DNA from: Schistosoma mansoni
Taxonomy: Eukaryota > Platyhelminthes > Trematoda > Strigeidida > Schistosomatidae
DNA length: 64,000 nt
Assembly (NCBI RefSeq): GCF_000237925.1
Contig: NC_031502.1
Span: forward strand, 7,049,443-7,113,442
Direction: 5' to 3'
Shown here: one piece after another, positions 41,475 to 53,221 of the stretch
How positions within the stretch are numbered: the stretch's first letter is position 1
How the letters are laid out: every line of letters begins with the position of its first letter
The notes under the pieces: model-generated
The model's input: only the letters and a program-made list of their open reading frames with translations
Database searches by the model: none
Told to the model about the DNA's origin: nothing
Program-made: the position numbers and the translations under genes

Positions 41475-42214
41475 GGCGAGACTAAAGAACATGGACGAGC
41501 CAATCAGAAGCTTTCGCGGGTTTTCAAGGTCACGGCGCTAAGTTCGATACCTGACGCTTACGTACGGTCGGTTTACAACGGATTTTAGAGAAAACATGAT
41601 AATTAAGCGTCTACAAGATAAGTTATCATGAGATTTTGGCGCAGAATTCAATTATACATCTGGATAGAGTTGTGGCATTATAGCTGATGTCAGTTCATGA
41701 TGAAAACCCTAAGTATAATTCCTAACCTTAACCATGAACTGTAAATCATAATTTGAATTCTTCACACAGGTTTATAACCCTCATTTAGTCTTAGTTATTA
41801 CGTTGACACTCTCAGATTCACTCTAGCGTCGCTCAAATGTCGTCCATAATTTATAGTCTCATCTTTAACCCTAAACCTTAACCCTAATCCTAAACCATAC
41901 CAACATACCGACAACACTGAAACTATGTGGTCGAGGCTAAAAGAATTTTCGGGACTTTGTCATGGTAAAAGAGGTTGACTACTATGGAGCCACAAGGATG
42001 AGTTGCTGTGCCGGATGCACTACGATTTTAAAACTTCTGAACCTATATCTGACCTTGACAAGTTTTTGATTCATGTAAAAGAACAGTATCCCCTTTAATT
42101 TTTGAGTTTTGTATAATATATTTTTACTGTATGCTAACTGTCTTCTGATTGGCTAGTATTTCTCAAGGTCATTTAAGATTCGTTCAAAGGTCGTCCATGT
42201 TCTTTAGTCTCGCC
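41475..42214. mobile_element. 740-bp MITE with perfect 24-bp terminal inverted repeats
   Basis: Terminal repeats 41475-41498 (ggcgagactaaagaacatgg and four more bases) and 42191-42214 are exact reverse complements. The target duplication is 8 bp (gtcaatta) at 41467-41474 and 42215-42222, and copy 1 keeps the empty site at about 17525. A 13-bp subterminal inverted repeat (agccaatcagaag) lies inside. No transposase ORF. An 8-bp duplication with G-rich short inverted repeats fits Merlin (reported in schistosomes) or hAT; the sequence alone does not decide. A degenerate internal copy of the right end sits at about 41828-41862. Confidence 0.9.
41865..41898. repeat. Telomere-like tract inside the MITE
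   Basis: Imperfect ccctaa-type repeats (taaccctaaac, cttaaccctaatcctaaacc), i.e. TTAGGG-like on the minus strand. Schistosome telomeres are TTAGGG. It lies mid-element, so it is interstitial and probably incidental. Confidence 0.7.
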
Positions 42215-42680
42215 GTCAATTACCAAAAGACTGGAAGAACGCCATAGTAAGTCCTGTCTTCAAAACAGGTACGAAACGTAAACCTGAGAACTACCGACCC
42301 GTTAGCCTAACCACTATGATTGTTAAATTTTTAGAAAAGATTGTTCGGAAGGAGCTGTTTAAGTATCTCTACGACAACCGGATTCTTTCTGAAAAGCATC
42401 ATATGTTATCCCTCTCTCATGTAAATGACCTTCCTAGTTTCCTATCATCATCGGTCTTGCTATGTGCTGACGACGATTCCCGCACTGGCAAAACTCCTGT
42501 GTGATGCTCGACATGCCCTCATTTTTCTTGTCTTGCAAAACAGCATTTGCGAGGACACGTGATTGAAACCCCATCTGTCGACTCTTTGAAAAGAAAGTTG
42601 GATCAACTGAGAGACCATAATTGCTAAGGCCAACACAGGCCACCTAGCCTCCCGTCCATTCCAATCTGAAACTGACTTTT

Positions 42681-43339
42681 GTGAGGCCACATTCGGAATA
42701 GGGTATTTAAGCAGCGGGTGCCTGTTTCATGTATGAGGAAGATATACAAGAACGGATTTAACGATGAAGGACCCAAACGATAACAAGTCTCTCTGGCCTA
42801 TCCTTCAAAAACAAACCGAGACTGCCGAACCTATTTCCGTCATCTTACCGCAGGTTACAGGGTGATCTAATACTGGGTTACTGTATACTAAACTATGATT
42901 TTAGTATTAATAGGTCTTACATTTTACTTCATTGTAGGACTGATCATTTAAGGGAGAATTTATGATAATTCAAAAACTGAGATCAAAAATCTTAAAACCC
43001 AACCGGGATAATTCATATCCCACTATAGCAAGTATGCTTTTGGTACAATAAATACACAAAAGCAAAATTAATTCACAACAAGCACAAAATCACCTCCCTT
43101 GTTTGAGACGCGTCGATTTTTTCTATGTTTCGAGATGTCGATGTTTGTTTTTTTTAAACTCTCGACTCACAGGCGGCTCAAAACAAAATGAAAGCAACTT
43201 ACCGAATTACCACCTGGCAGTGTATGGGATAGTGTAACGCGCACTTCAAAAGAGACACTGTTAAAAACTATGTACAACAACCATGAAGTTGGCAATTTTG
43301 TGATCTAACTTCAACTTTGTCCGGGAGGATGGGTGTATT
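42681..43339. other. No gene recognised
   Basis: Between the CR1-like and RTE relics. Contains a tattaagcag-like stretch around 42700 and a short open segment around 42765-42865 with no recognised domain. Confidence 0.35.
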
Positions 43340-45030
43340 ATGCAATGTTATACACCCACCAATGATAACAACGACGACAATAAAATCATTGTTGCGACAG
43401 ACTGCAATCGAGCATAGCGAAGGGCCCAGGAAAGGACCTGAGAATGCTGATCGGTGATCTATACGCCAAAGTCAGAATGAACTACTATGGTTATGAAGAT
43501 ATCATTCAGGCAACATGGACTAGGAGAAAGAACCGAAAATGCAAGAGATTTGCTACTTTATCTGCATTCAACAAAATGGTTATAAACTTAACAATATTCC
43601 CACACAAACGCATACACGAAGCCACATATACCACACCACACCACACCACACCAAAGAGAACCAGATAGATCACATTTGCATCAACAAAAAATTTCGAAGG
43701 ACCAGGAGAGAAGCTGACATAGCTTCAGATCACCACTTGGCTGTGGCCAAGATGAGGCTCAAGCTAAAGAAATATTGACCAACTGGAAATACAGCATTAC
43801 AAAGGTGCAAGAAAGGCATTCCTTCAAAATACTGGCAAACTCAACTATTTCATGGAGGCTCTCAACAACAGGTTCCAAGCTTTACAGGATCTATTGGAAG
43901 AAGAAGAGATTACTATTGAGGACGATTGGATAAGTATCAAAGAAGCACTAATGTCAACGTGTCAGGAGGTTCTGGGTCGCAAGAGGCATCATAATAAGGA
44001 ATGGAGTTCTATGGGAACGCTGAACAAGATTGAAGAAAGGAAGAACAAGAAGATAGCAATTAGCAACAGTCGAAAACTATCAAAGAAAGTCGAGGCACAT
44101 GCTGAATACACAGAAGCAACCAAGCAAGCTAGGAAGATGATTTGAACCGACATGCAGAAGTACATGGAAGAGCTAGAAACGACAGTGGAAAAAGCTGGAA
44201 GAGAAGGAAATATGAAACTACCATATGACAAGACGAAGAAACTGGAAGGGAAATAAAGTAAACCAGAGAGACCGGTAGAGGACAAAGAAGGAAAGACAGC
44301 CACTAGAATTCAAGGACAGAGAAACAGGAGAATGGGAAATTTCGAGGAAATCTTGAATAAACTGGGTCCACTGGATCTACCAGATATCGAAACAGCACAC
44401 ACAGACATTCCCATAGATCTCACCCTACCGACGATTGAAGAGATAAGGGTGGTCATTTGACAAGTCAAGAGTGGGAATGCAGCAGGTTCTGACTAAATGC
44501 CAGCCAAAGCATTCAAGCTAGATATAGAAATAATTGTAAACATGCCTCACTTTCTGTTCAGGAAGATTTGGGAGGAGGAACAAGTGCCGATGTATTGAAA
44601 GGAAGAATACCTCATCAAGATATCAAAGAAAGGAGATCTCGGCAACTGCGAAAACTATATAGGTGTAGAGGCAAATAAATCCCCAAAAATCAATAGCTCT
44701 GTAAGTGTTCGACATTGGATGCTGACCACATTAGTTTTAATGGACTCACCTAGCTGAAGGTGCTCGGTCATGCATTTACAACAGATCACGAGTTGGAACG
44801 CCGTGCTCAACTTTTCCTGAGGTCACTAACCAGTTTAGATCAGTCATTTCTCCATATATTGATAATCTATCAATTATATCTTCCAACCTCCTTGCTTCTG
44901 CCTTTTGATTTCACTGGGTGGACATGATTCAATTGTAGGTGTTACTGGTCAAAGTGTTGTCAAACTACAATACCTGTTTTATCTTCAGAGGTATCGCATT
45001 ACTGTCAGTACCGGGAGAGGTTTTCAACTT
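43340..45030 (+). mobile_element. RTE family B relic, interrupted by an LTR-like repeat
   Basis: Degenerate copy collinear with the full-length element at 45972. It has CYTPTNDNNDD at about 43350, the IFPHKRIHEATYT segment, EALNNRFQALQDLLEEEE (43855), STCQEVLGRKRHH and an RT beginning (FRKIWEEEQVP, then KGDLGNCENY at 44640). The frame resumes after the LTR-like insert with GIALLSVPGEVFN (44991-45030). It then stops abruptly where Gypsy gag sequence begins. Many frameshifts and stops. Confidence 0.78.
44664..44987 (+). mobile_element. Solo-LTR-like insertion, 324 bp
   Basis: Splits the RTE relic between its CENY and GIALLSVPG codons, so its ends can be read directly: tgtag at the left, ttca at the right (TG..CA, as in LTRs). 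Flanking four bases are tagg and gagg, an imperfect 4-bp duplication. An inverted relative is at 24353-24707. The length and structure fit a solo Gypsy LTR, but it does not resemble the LTR at 51944, so it belongs to another family. Confidence 0.6.
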
Positions 45031-45971
45031 TGTTATGCAGTTTGCCCACTCCCCATTGAAATCGCTACTGATGGTGGGGACCTTTTTGACCAGGTGCCTA
45101 AGACCGAGCCATATGATAAGATAAAAGCATCTGTAATTCAACACACATGTCTCGTATGAAAAAAGACTACAACAATTATTAGCGTCATGTGAGTTGAGAG
45201 ACAACATTCCATCACAGCTGTTAAGGCACATGAAACAGCTAGCAGGTCCATATAAACTACATGAAACCCCGCTAAAACAAATCTTTTTTCAACGTCTACC
45301 ATATAATGTAGGACAAATTCTCCACGTATCAGGAAACTCAGTTAACCTCGATGATTTAGCAGATATGGCTGACAAAATGATGTAAATCTACCCAGACAAC
45401 CATTGTGTTAACTCAGTACAAACCGCCGGTAGAGAGGATACAAGTAGCACAGCCAACTTCCAACAACAGATATCGGAGATTTCAAGGCAACTGGCATCAC
45501 TACAAGCCACCATTGCCACGATCCACTCCCGTCGACCCAGATCCTCGTCCCAGAGAAGATCTTTTTCCAGACAGCGTTCTCAGTCACCTAAATGGACCAC
45601 TGGAATTTGTTCGTACGATCAAAAATATGGCGCAAAAGCGCAGCGTTGCACACAACCCTGCACGTTTACTACAAACAACAACACAAGTAGGGGAAACGGG
45701 CCGATGAGACAGTGATGGCGGCACCTGTTACTGGTCACAACTCAAGATGTCTATTTCACATCAGGGATCGTATTTCTGGTTCAGAATTTTTGGTCGACAC
45801 AGGAGCAAAAATCAGCATCTTTCCACTCAATCTCTCATGACGACGGCACACCGTGAGTGCTAAATTGCCACTCATTGCGGCCGACAAAACAGTGATTAAA
45901 ACTTATGGATTTTAGATCTCGTACTCCGAAAAAGACTCACATTGGTGTTAATAGTTGCCCGAGTCAAACAA

Positions 45972-48900
45972 AACTCCGCCTGTAGCTCTTCTAGAGTTAC
46001 TGCCGGTCCCAAGCCCGGGTAAAGGAGGAGGGTTGGGCATGGGGTTAGCGACCCCATCCCGTAGAAAAGCTAACTCGCTAAAAAAACGCTAACCAGAAAA
46101 AATAATTCAAACCATTTAAACTCTGCCCTGGGAGTTGAAGGAATAATTATGACGCTTCATGATGAAAGCCGAAACTCTTCGGAAGTCACGAGACCGATGC
46201 ACCTTCTAACAACCAGAGCAACACTCTTTATAGGTACATGGAACGTCCGGACAATGTGGGAGACAGGAAAGACTAGCCAAATAGCAATGGAAATGAGGAG
46301 ATACAACTTGGCAGTACTCGGAATCAGCGAAACCCATTGGACACAAGCTGGACAACAAAGGCTAGGTACAGGAGAGATGCTGCTGTATTCCGGTCACGAA
46401 GAGGAAAATACTCCACACACTCAGGGAGTTTCTCCAACGCTGTCCAAAGAAGCACGAAATGCACTTGTGGAATGGGAATCTCATGAACCCAGGATAATCA
46501 AAGCATCATTCAGAACAAAGAAGCAAGGGATCACAATGAACGTTATCCAATGTTATGCACCCACCAATGATAGCAACGACGATGATAAAGATCAGTTCTA
46601 TGAAAGGCTTCAATCAATTATAGAGAAGTGCTCACGAAAGGACCTCACCATCCTGATGGGAGATCTAAATGCTAAAGTTGGAGTGGACAACACAGGATAT
46701 GAAGATGTAATTGGACGACGTGGATTAGGAGAGAGCAATGAAAATGGGGAGAGACTTGCAAACCTATGTGCATTCAACAAATTGGTTATAGGCGGCACAA
46801 TATTCCCACACAAGCGCATACACAGAGCTACATGGATCTCACCGGACCACACCACAGAGAACCAGATAGATCACATCTGTATCAACTAAAAATTCCGAAG
46901 ATCAATGGAACATGTGAGAACCCGGAGAGGAGCTGACATAGATTCAGATCACCACCTGGTTGTGGCCAAGATGAGACTGAAGCTAAAGAAACACTGGACA
47001 AATGGACAAACATCACTACAAAGGTTCAATACAGCCTTCCTTCGAGATACTGACAAGCTCTATGAATTCAAGATAACAGGTTCCAAGCTCTACAGGATCT
47101 ACTGAATGAACAAGAAACCACTTTGGAGGACAGCTGGAAAGGGATAAAAGAAGCACTAACTTCAACGTGTCAGGAGGTTCTTGGTCCTAAGAAGCATCAT
47201 CACAAGGAATGGATCTCTATGGGAACCCTCAACAAGATTCAAGAAAGGAAGAACAAGAAACTAGCAATTAACAACAGCCGAACACGAGCAGAGAAAGTCA
47301 AAGCACAAGCAGACTACGCAGAAGCAAACAGGGAAGTGAAGAAAAGCATTAAAGCCGACAAGCAGAAATACATGGGAGAACTAGCAACGACGGAGGAAAA
47401 AGCTGCAAGAGAAGGGAATATGAGACAACTATATGATACAACGAAGAAATTGGCAGGGAGATATAGCAAACCAGAGAGACCAGTCAAGGACAAAGAAGGA
47501 AAGACAGTCACAGAGATTCAAGAACAGAGGAAAAGATGGGCAGAATACTTCGAAGAACTGCTGAATAGACCAGCTCCATTGAATCCACCGAACATCGAAG
47601 CAGCCCACACAGACCTTCCAATAGATGTCACTCCACCAACGATCGAAGAAGTCAAGATGGCCATCAGATAAATCAAAAGTGGGAAGGCGGCAGGACCTGA
47701 CAATATACCAGCAGAAGCACTGAAGTCAGACATTGAATTAACTGCAAACATGCTTCACCTACTATTCAAGAAGATTTGGGAAGAGGAACAAGTGCCAATG
47801 GACTGGAAAGAAGGATATCTCATCAAGATACCAAAGAAAGGAGATCTGAGCAAATGTGAGAACTACAGAGGCATAAGTTTGTCATCAGTACCAGGAAAAG
47901 TTTTCAACAGAGTGCTGCTGAACAGGATGAAAGACGCAGTAGACGCCGAACTTAGGAATCATCAGGCTGGATTCCGTAAGGATCGGTCGTGCACAGACCA
48001 GATTGCGACACTACGGATCATCGTAGAACAATCAGTTGAGTGGAACTCATCACTATACGACAACTTCGTTGACTATGAGAATGCGTTTGACAGCGTGGAC
48101 AGGAGAACATTATGGAAACTACTTCGACACTATGGAGTTCCTGAAAAGATTGTCAACATTATCCAAAACTCATACGATGGACTACAGTGCAAAGTGGTGC
48201 ATGGAGGACAGCTGACAGATGCATTTTCAGTAAGGATAGGAGTCAGACAAGGCTGTCTACTCTCCCCATTCCTCTTCCTTCTGGTGATTGACTGGATTAT
48301 GAAGACTTCGACATCTGACGGGAAATACGGAATACAATGGACAGCTCGGAATCAATTAGATGATTTGGACTTCGCAGATGACCTAGCCCTCCTCTCTCAT
48401 ACACACGAACAAATACAGATGAAGACAGCAAATGTAGCAGCAGCCTCTGCATCAATAGGCCTCTACATTCACAAAGGAAAAAGCAAGATTCTCAAATGCA
48501 ACACGGAGAACACCAACCCAATCACACTTGATGGCGAAACTCTGGAAGAGGTGGAAACATTCACGTACCTGGGAAGCATCGTTGATAAACAAGGAGGATC
48601 GGATGCAGATGTAAAGGCGAGGATTGGCAAAGCAAGGGCAGCATTTCTACAATTGAAGAACATATGGAACTCAAAACAACTCTCAACCAATTTCAAGGTC
48701 AGAATCTTTAATACGAACGTCAAGACAGTCCTACTGTACGTGGAGAACTACCACAACTATCATCAGGAAGGTACAAGTATTTATAAACAGTTGTCTACGC
48801 AAAATACTCAACATCCATAGGCCGGATACTATCAGCAATAGCGTTTTATGGGAGAGGACAAACCAGCTTCCTGCTGAAGAGGAAATTAGGAAAAGACGTT

Positions 48901-49146
48901 GGAAGTGGATCGGACATACATTAAGGAAATCACCAATGTGTATTACAAGGCAATCCCTAACTTGGAATCCGGAAAGGAAGCGGAAAAGAGGAAGGCCAAA
49001 GAACACACTACGCCGGGAAATAGAAGCAGATATGAAAAGGACGAATTACAACTGGAAAGGAAGGCTCAGGACAGAGTTGGATGGAGAATGCTGGTGAGCG
49101 GCCTTTGCTCCTCGATGAGGGGTAACAGGCGTAAGTAAAGTAAGTA
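45972..49146 (+). mobile_element. Full-length RTE-clade LINE (family B) inserted in Gypsy pol
   Basis: 3175 bp, flanked by a 10-bp target duplication (agtcaaacaa) at 45962-45971 and 49147-49156. Removing it and one repeat rejoins the host Gypsy frame across VARVKQ-PIFGAEF, which proves the boundaries. It has a short 5' leader (45972-46148), endonuclease and RT coding regions, and a 3' end with a gtaagtaa-type repeat tail typical of RTE elements. Probably the SR2/Perere-3-like group of schistosomes; that name is not verified. Relatives: 1172-2015, 43340-45030, 54005-55720 and 62045-62177. Confidence 0.92.
46149..49138 (+). pseudogene. Endonuclease-reverse transcriptase of RTE family B
   Basis: Endonuclease: GTWNVRTMWETGK, LGISETHW, ILMGDLNAKVG, and TENQIDHICIN, where a Lys codon appears changed to TAA (46887). 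Linker: about 10 bases are missing near 47070 relative to the relic at 43855, shifting the frame. A further TAA at 47669 replaces a likely Gln just before IKSGKAAGPDNIPAEALK. RT: NYRGISLSSVPGKVFNR, NHQAGFRKDRSCTDQIATLR, FVDYENAFDSVDRRTLWKLL, GVRQGCLLSPFLF and catalytic LDFADDLALLSH, all in one 356-codon frame. A small loss after VLLYVEN near 48745 shifts the C-terminal domain ([15 protein letters not shown]). The catalytic residues survive, so decay is recent. Confidence 0.88.
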
Positions 49147-51943
49147 AGTCAAACAACCTATTTTCGGAGCTGAATTCCTCAGCGCTCATGATTTATTAGT
49201 AGATATGAATAAAAAGAAATTAACCGACAAGAATACACGTTTACAGGTTAGTGGTAAAAATACCCCCAACTATGAAATTCATATTGTTCGAGTGATAAAA
49301 CCCGTGAATAAAATTTTCACTGACATTTTGTCGAAATACAAGTGGATCATAAAAGTTAATTATCGACACGAATGCACCGCACATCATGTACAAAGCCACA
49401 TTACTACTACTGGCCCACCAATAAGCGCTAGGCCGGGAATACTGGCACCACACAAGTTAACGATCGCGAAACGAAAATTTGAACACATGATGTACCTAGG
49501 CACCATTCGGCAGTCTAGTAGCCCATGGGCGTCGCCTCTACTTATGGTTCCCAAGAAAGACCAAGGCTGCCGCCTATGTGAAGATTACCGTCGTTTAAAT
49601 AACCAGACTACCCCAGACAGGTACCTTATTTCTCATCCAAATGACTTTTCTCTAAACCTACACGTAAAGCATATCTTTTCGAAACTAGACCCTGTTAGAG
49701 TGTAGCATCAAATTCCGATGGCACCTGGAAATATTTAAAAACAGCCATAATCACACTTTTTGGTTTGTTTGATTCCTGGAGAATGCCATTCGGTGTGAAA
49801 AACGCTGCTCAGACATTTCAGAGGTTCATGGACGAGCTTGCAAGACGCTTAGACTTTGTATTTGTTTATGTCGACGATGTTTTGATTGCTAGTTCATCCA
49901 CGGTAGAACATGTACAGCATTTACACACCCCCTTTATACGTTTCAAAAGTTATGGCGTTGTGATTAAACTTTCAGAGTGAATATTCGGTGTCCTATTTCA
50001 ACATTTCAACTTTCTATTACAGGGTCGCGATTTTATTGTAATGACTGACCATAAACCTCTATGCTACTCTCTTAACACGTCGTACGACAAGCACTCTCCA
50101 CGTGAAGCAAGACAACTGGATTACATTTCTCAATTCACTTCAGACATCCAGTTCATCAAACGATACTTCAACATCGTCGCAGACGCCTTATCTATGCTGG
50201 TACACAACCACGATATAAGTCTCGAAACTCTAGCGAAACTACAAGTAGATGATGCAAATCTGAAAGCCTGCAAAGAAAAGTCTAACTTGAATCTGAAATC
50301 TGTACCTATACCTTTCTTAGACTCATCCATCATTTGCGACACTTCAACGGGTAATAATAGCTACTTTGTGCTACAAGCTTGTCATCGAAAAATATTTCAA
50401 CAGCTACATGGCCTGTCATACCCAAGTATCAGAGCTACCACAAAACTCATCACAAAACGTTTCGTCTGGCCTAAACATAATTCGGGTATTAAACGTTGGA
50501 CGCGAGGCTACATTCAGTGTCAACTCAGCAAAGTCCAATGGCACACAATCAACCCGATCGGGAAATTCCCTATACCCGACAAACATTTTCAGCATATTCA
50601 TTTAGACTTAGTTGATCCTCTGCCACCATCAAATTCCTTCGCGCACACTCTTATCGCGGTGGACAGGTTCACAAGACGGGCGATATCATGCCTTATCAAA
50701 GAAACATCTTCAGAAACAGTAGCATCTGTTTTCCTTATTCGATGGATATCAAACTATGGATTACCTTCAGTAATTACTACAGATCGTGGTTACCAATTTC
50801 AATCATCCTATTACAGGAGTTTACTAGATTTCTGTGTGTGAACCACATCAAAACAACAGCTTATCATCCAGTAGCTAATGGTCTGGTGGAGAGATTCCAC
50901 CGTTAATTTAAAGGCTCACTGATGGCACAAGCTGACACATCAAAGTGGAGCGACGCTTTACCACTTGTACTCCTTGGAATTCGTTCAACCATCAAGGAAG
51001 ATATAGGATTCACAAGCGCCGAACTAGTTTATGGTCAACACTAACATTAGCAGGTCAACTAGTCAACCAAGAATCAAAAACATCAAGTGGTCCTAATCAT
51101 TTTGTGAGCCTTTTTTGCGAGCGATGTAAAACATCAAAGCAATACCTCAGCGCCAACATAACAATCGCGTGCAACTTGATAAACGCCTGGAAACGTGTAA
51201 ATTCGTTTTTGTTCGAGCCGATGCCGTTGAAACAACCATACGAAGGGCCTTATAAAGTAATTAAACGCATAAGCTAACACCTCATCACCATCAGAAATGG
51301 TAAGACCATTTCTTTAGATAAAATAAAACCAGCTTTGTACGAAGCTCCACAAGACAAAGAAGATAACACTGTAGATAAACAACCCCTCCCATTAATTACT
51401 GATAGATCAGAGGAGGATGAAAAACTGAGCACTAAGCCTACTTGTTTAACACGTTCCAGCAGAATCGTAAAGAAACCTAAGCGTAATGTGCATTTTGTTG
51501 AATAGCAAAATCAAAACAAACATTCATTGATATACAGTACACTGTTGAATTTACTCAATCGCCTAATAAAAACGTTTTTCTTCTTTTCTTCACACGTGCA
51601 TATAATTAAGTACATTTCTCCACAATTACTCGTTTTGTTACATTTCTTTTTTCAAAGCAAGAATTATGTCACAATAATAAACGAGTGAATTCTAGGTAAT
51701 TATTTAATAATTGTACATAAAAATAAACAATCCAATTTTTATTTTATGAGTTTATCAACAGTTTCGCACCGTATTATTAGTCAACTAATTCACTGACCAT
51801 ATATTCATTCATTTTTGTTGTGATCGAGTGCATCCATGTACATTAACACTTTGTGTTTGACTACCATGTACTTCACTCTTCATTTTCCATTGTGTCTGTG
51901 TTTTACAAACTAGTGTTACCTCCGGACACTCCAGGGGGAGCTA

Positions 51944-52493
51944 TGTGGAGTTAGGCTTAACAAACCTATTTTGGAAATAGCTTTCGCTATCTTTCGCATT
52001 TATTTTGTCAATTTTTACAATCTGTAAATTTATCACTAAACAATTGTATTTGTTGTTTAAGTATATGACCTTGATTAATTCCTTCCTTCCGTTCTTGAAT
52101 CCCACATAGCACGACACTGTTAACTGTTCATAAATGAATACACTCTTATACACACGCCTCTCGTTCTACAATGTTTGTGGATATGATAACTGAACTATTG
52201 ATTGACTATCATCTATATTTATAGACTGTTGTAACATTCCCATTGTATTCTACGTTTGGCTATCTTACTGGAGCCATATCAACCTCAGTGGGTTTAATAA
52301 TTATCTACAATTGTGAATTCTGGCACCAAATACAACAGAACACGCACCAGCCAGCAGATTTAAATAACTTCCCTTAACTTTTATTTGTGTTCATAACTTA
52401 TAAATTGTATACTAATATATTTACTTTTGGACGTAATAACTTTATTAGTATTTTTGAGTTGATATACTTTTTGGTCCGCCACAAATCCTCTTA
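51944..52493 (+). repeat. 3' LTR of the Gypsy-type element
   Basis: Starts TGTGGAGTTAGG directly after a polypurine stretch (ccagggggagcta, 51931-51943) and ends ggtccgccaca. Start and end match the candidate LTR 26266-26780. About 550 bp, the only LTR left for this copy. A Pol II promoter cannot be pinpointed. Confidence 0.65.
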
Positions 52494-52901
52494 GTATGTA
52501 TAAAAAATGAAGGTGTGAATAATTCATGGACAGAAAAATGTGCATAAATCAGTTAATGAAAGCTTTTGATGATATATGTATAAGAACTAAGTACTATACT
52601 GGAATTCTTCAGTTGGGGAGGTGGATCAGAATACCGACATTATAGTTATAAAAAAACAGTAGCTAGTGGGAAAGTCTTATATTTTGTCTAACGACTTATG
52701 AAACTAGTAATAGATTATTCTAGTCTAACATGATATGTTGTTTATTCTGTCGAGAAGCTTGAGTCTTGGTTACAATTAACTACGTCGATAAAGAAACTAA
52801 CTGAAACTGCCTTTCTGAAATTTGTTCAATTTACTTTAGCTACTTGTAAGTAGTCAAGCTCAAAAATATCAAAAGTTCTCAGTAGAATTAAATTCATGTA
52901 G

Positions 52902-53221
52902 TTAACACAGTTGGTCATTGACTTGACTAACACGTTTAAAATGTTTTTTTAGGAATTTACTAAAACTTGTTTTGGTAACAGTTAATATTTTAGAAGTATT
53001 GACTGCGTTAGAGTTTGTTATCGACTTTGATGAACTTGTCAATGAATTTGATTGTAATGGATTAACTCTTCTTTCAGCAGGTAGACGAGGATCTCTGCCA
53101 CGTTGTTCACTTTCATGTAGATGACCAATTAGCAATACAAAAAGGTCTGCAACCATATGATTCAACGATGCAGAAACTTCGATAAATTTTGCTCCATGTA
53201 TTGAGGCTAAATGACGGCCTT
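52902..53221 (-). CDS. RGK-like small GTPase, terminal coding exon
   Basis: Last exon of a Rad/Gem/Kir-type (RGK) GTPase. These act at the plasma membrane, mainly as regulators of voltage-gated calcium channels and the cytoskeleton. It starts after tttgtaacag at 53222 with two bases that complete the Glu codon left by the exon at 63542, giving VSID-EGRHLASIHGAKFIE. FIEVSAS is the G5 (ETSA-like) loop. The C-terminus is extended and ends with SKFLKKHFKRVSQVNDQLC, basic as in RGK tails but without the KSKSCHDLSVL-type ending of vertebrate members. The stop is at 52904-52902. The family is recognised by the I/VxxEGRxxA, G5 and lipid-free basic tail pattern; another Ras-like subfamily is possible. 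Confidence 0.78.

Larger units (their letters stand above)
39122..42680 (+). mobile_element. CR1-like LINE, rearranged and internally deleted, copy 2
   Basis: From 39446 onward this matches copy 1 (15739-) at a constant offset of 23,705 bp. Only a few substitutions are visible in 1.4 kb, and the 206-codon ORFs (16575-17195 and 40280-40900) differ by a single residue, Tyr to Cys. Upstream (39122-39445) it keeps extra CR1 sequence: an endonuclease tail (FLNLVITHATEDIANLN) and a palm-to-thumb piece (NDLDSCVEWMCSRLQEV). It is interrupted by an RTE tail (41207-41430) and a MITE (41475-42214). After the CADD box it lacks two short segments present in copy 1. C-terminus IETPSVDSLKRKLDQL ends at about 42625. 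Confidence 0.85.
45031..52493 (+). mobile_element. Gypsy-type LTR retrotransposon, decayed, 5'-truncated and interrupted
   Basis: Gag capsid: KIKASVIQHTC, DNIPSQLLRHMKQLAG and LKQIFFQRLPYNVGQIL (45110-45330), with a Cys-rich gag tail. Protease: FLVDTGAKISIFPLN at about 45790. It then breaks at a full-length RTE insertion. Reading resumes at 49150 (QPIFGAEFL), then RT (SPWASPLLMVPKKD; MPFGVKNAAQTFQRFMDE; FVYVDDVLIASS), RNase H remnant (MTDHKPLCYSL) and integrase (HIHLDLVDPLPPS; ITTDRGYQFQS; VANGLVERFHR), ending at RSSRIVKKPKRNVHF (51500). Stops, frameshifts and an internal loss between RT and RNase H make it non-functional. No 5' LTR; a 3' LTR follows a polypurine tract. Related to 25541-26780. 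Confidence 0.88.
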
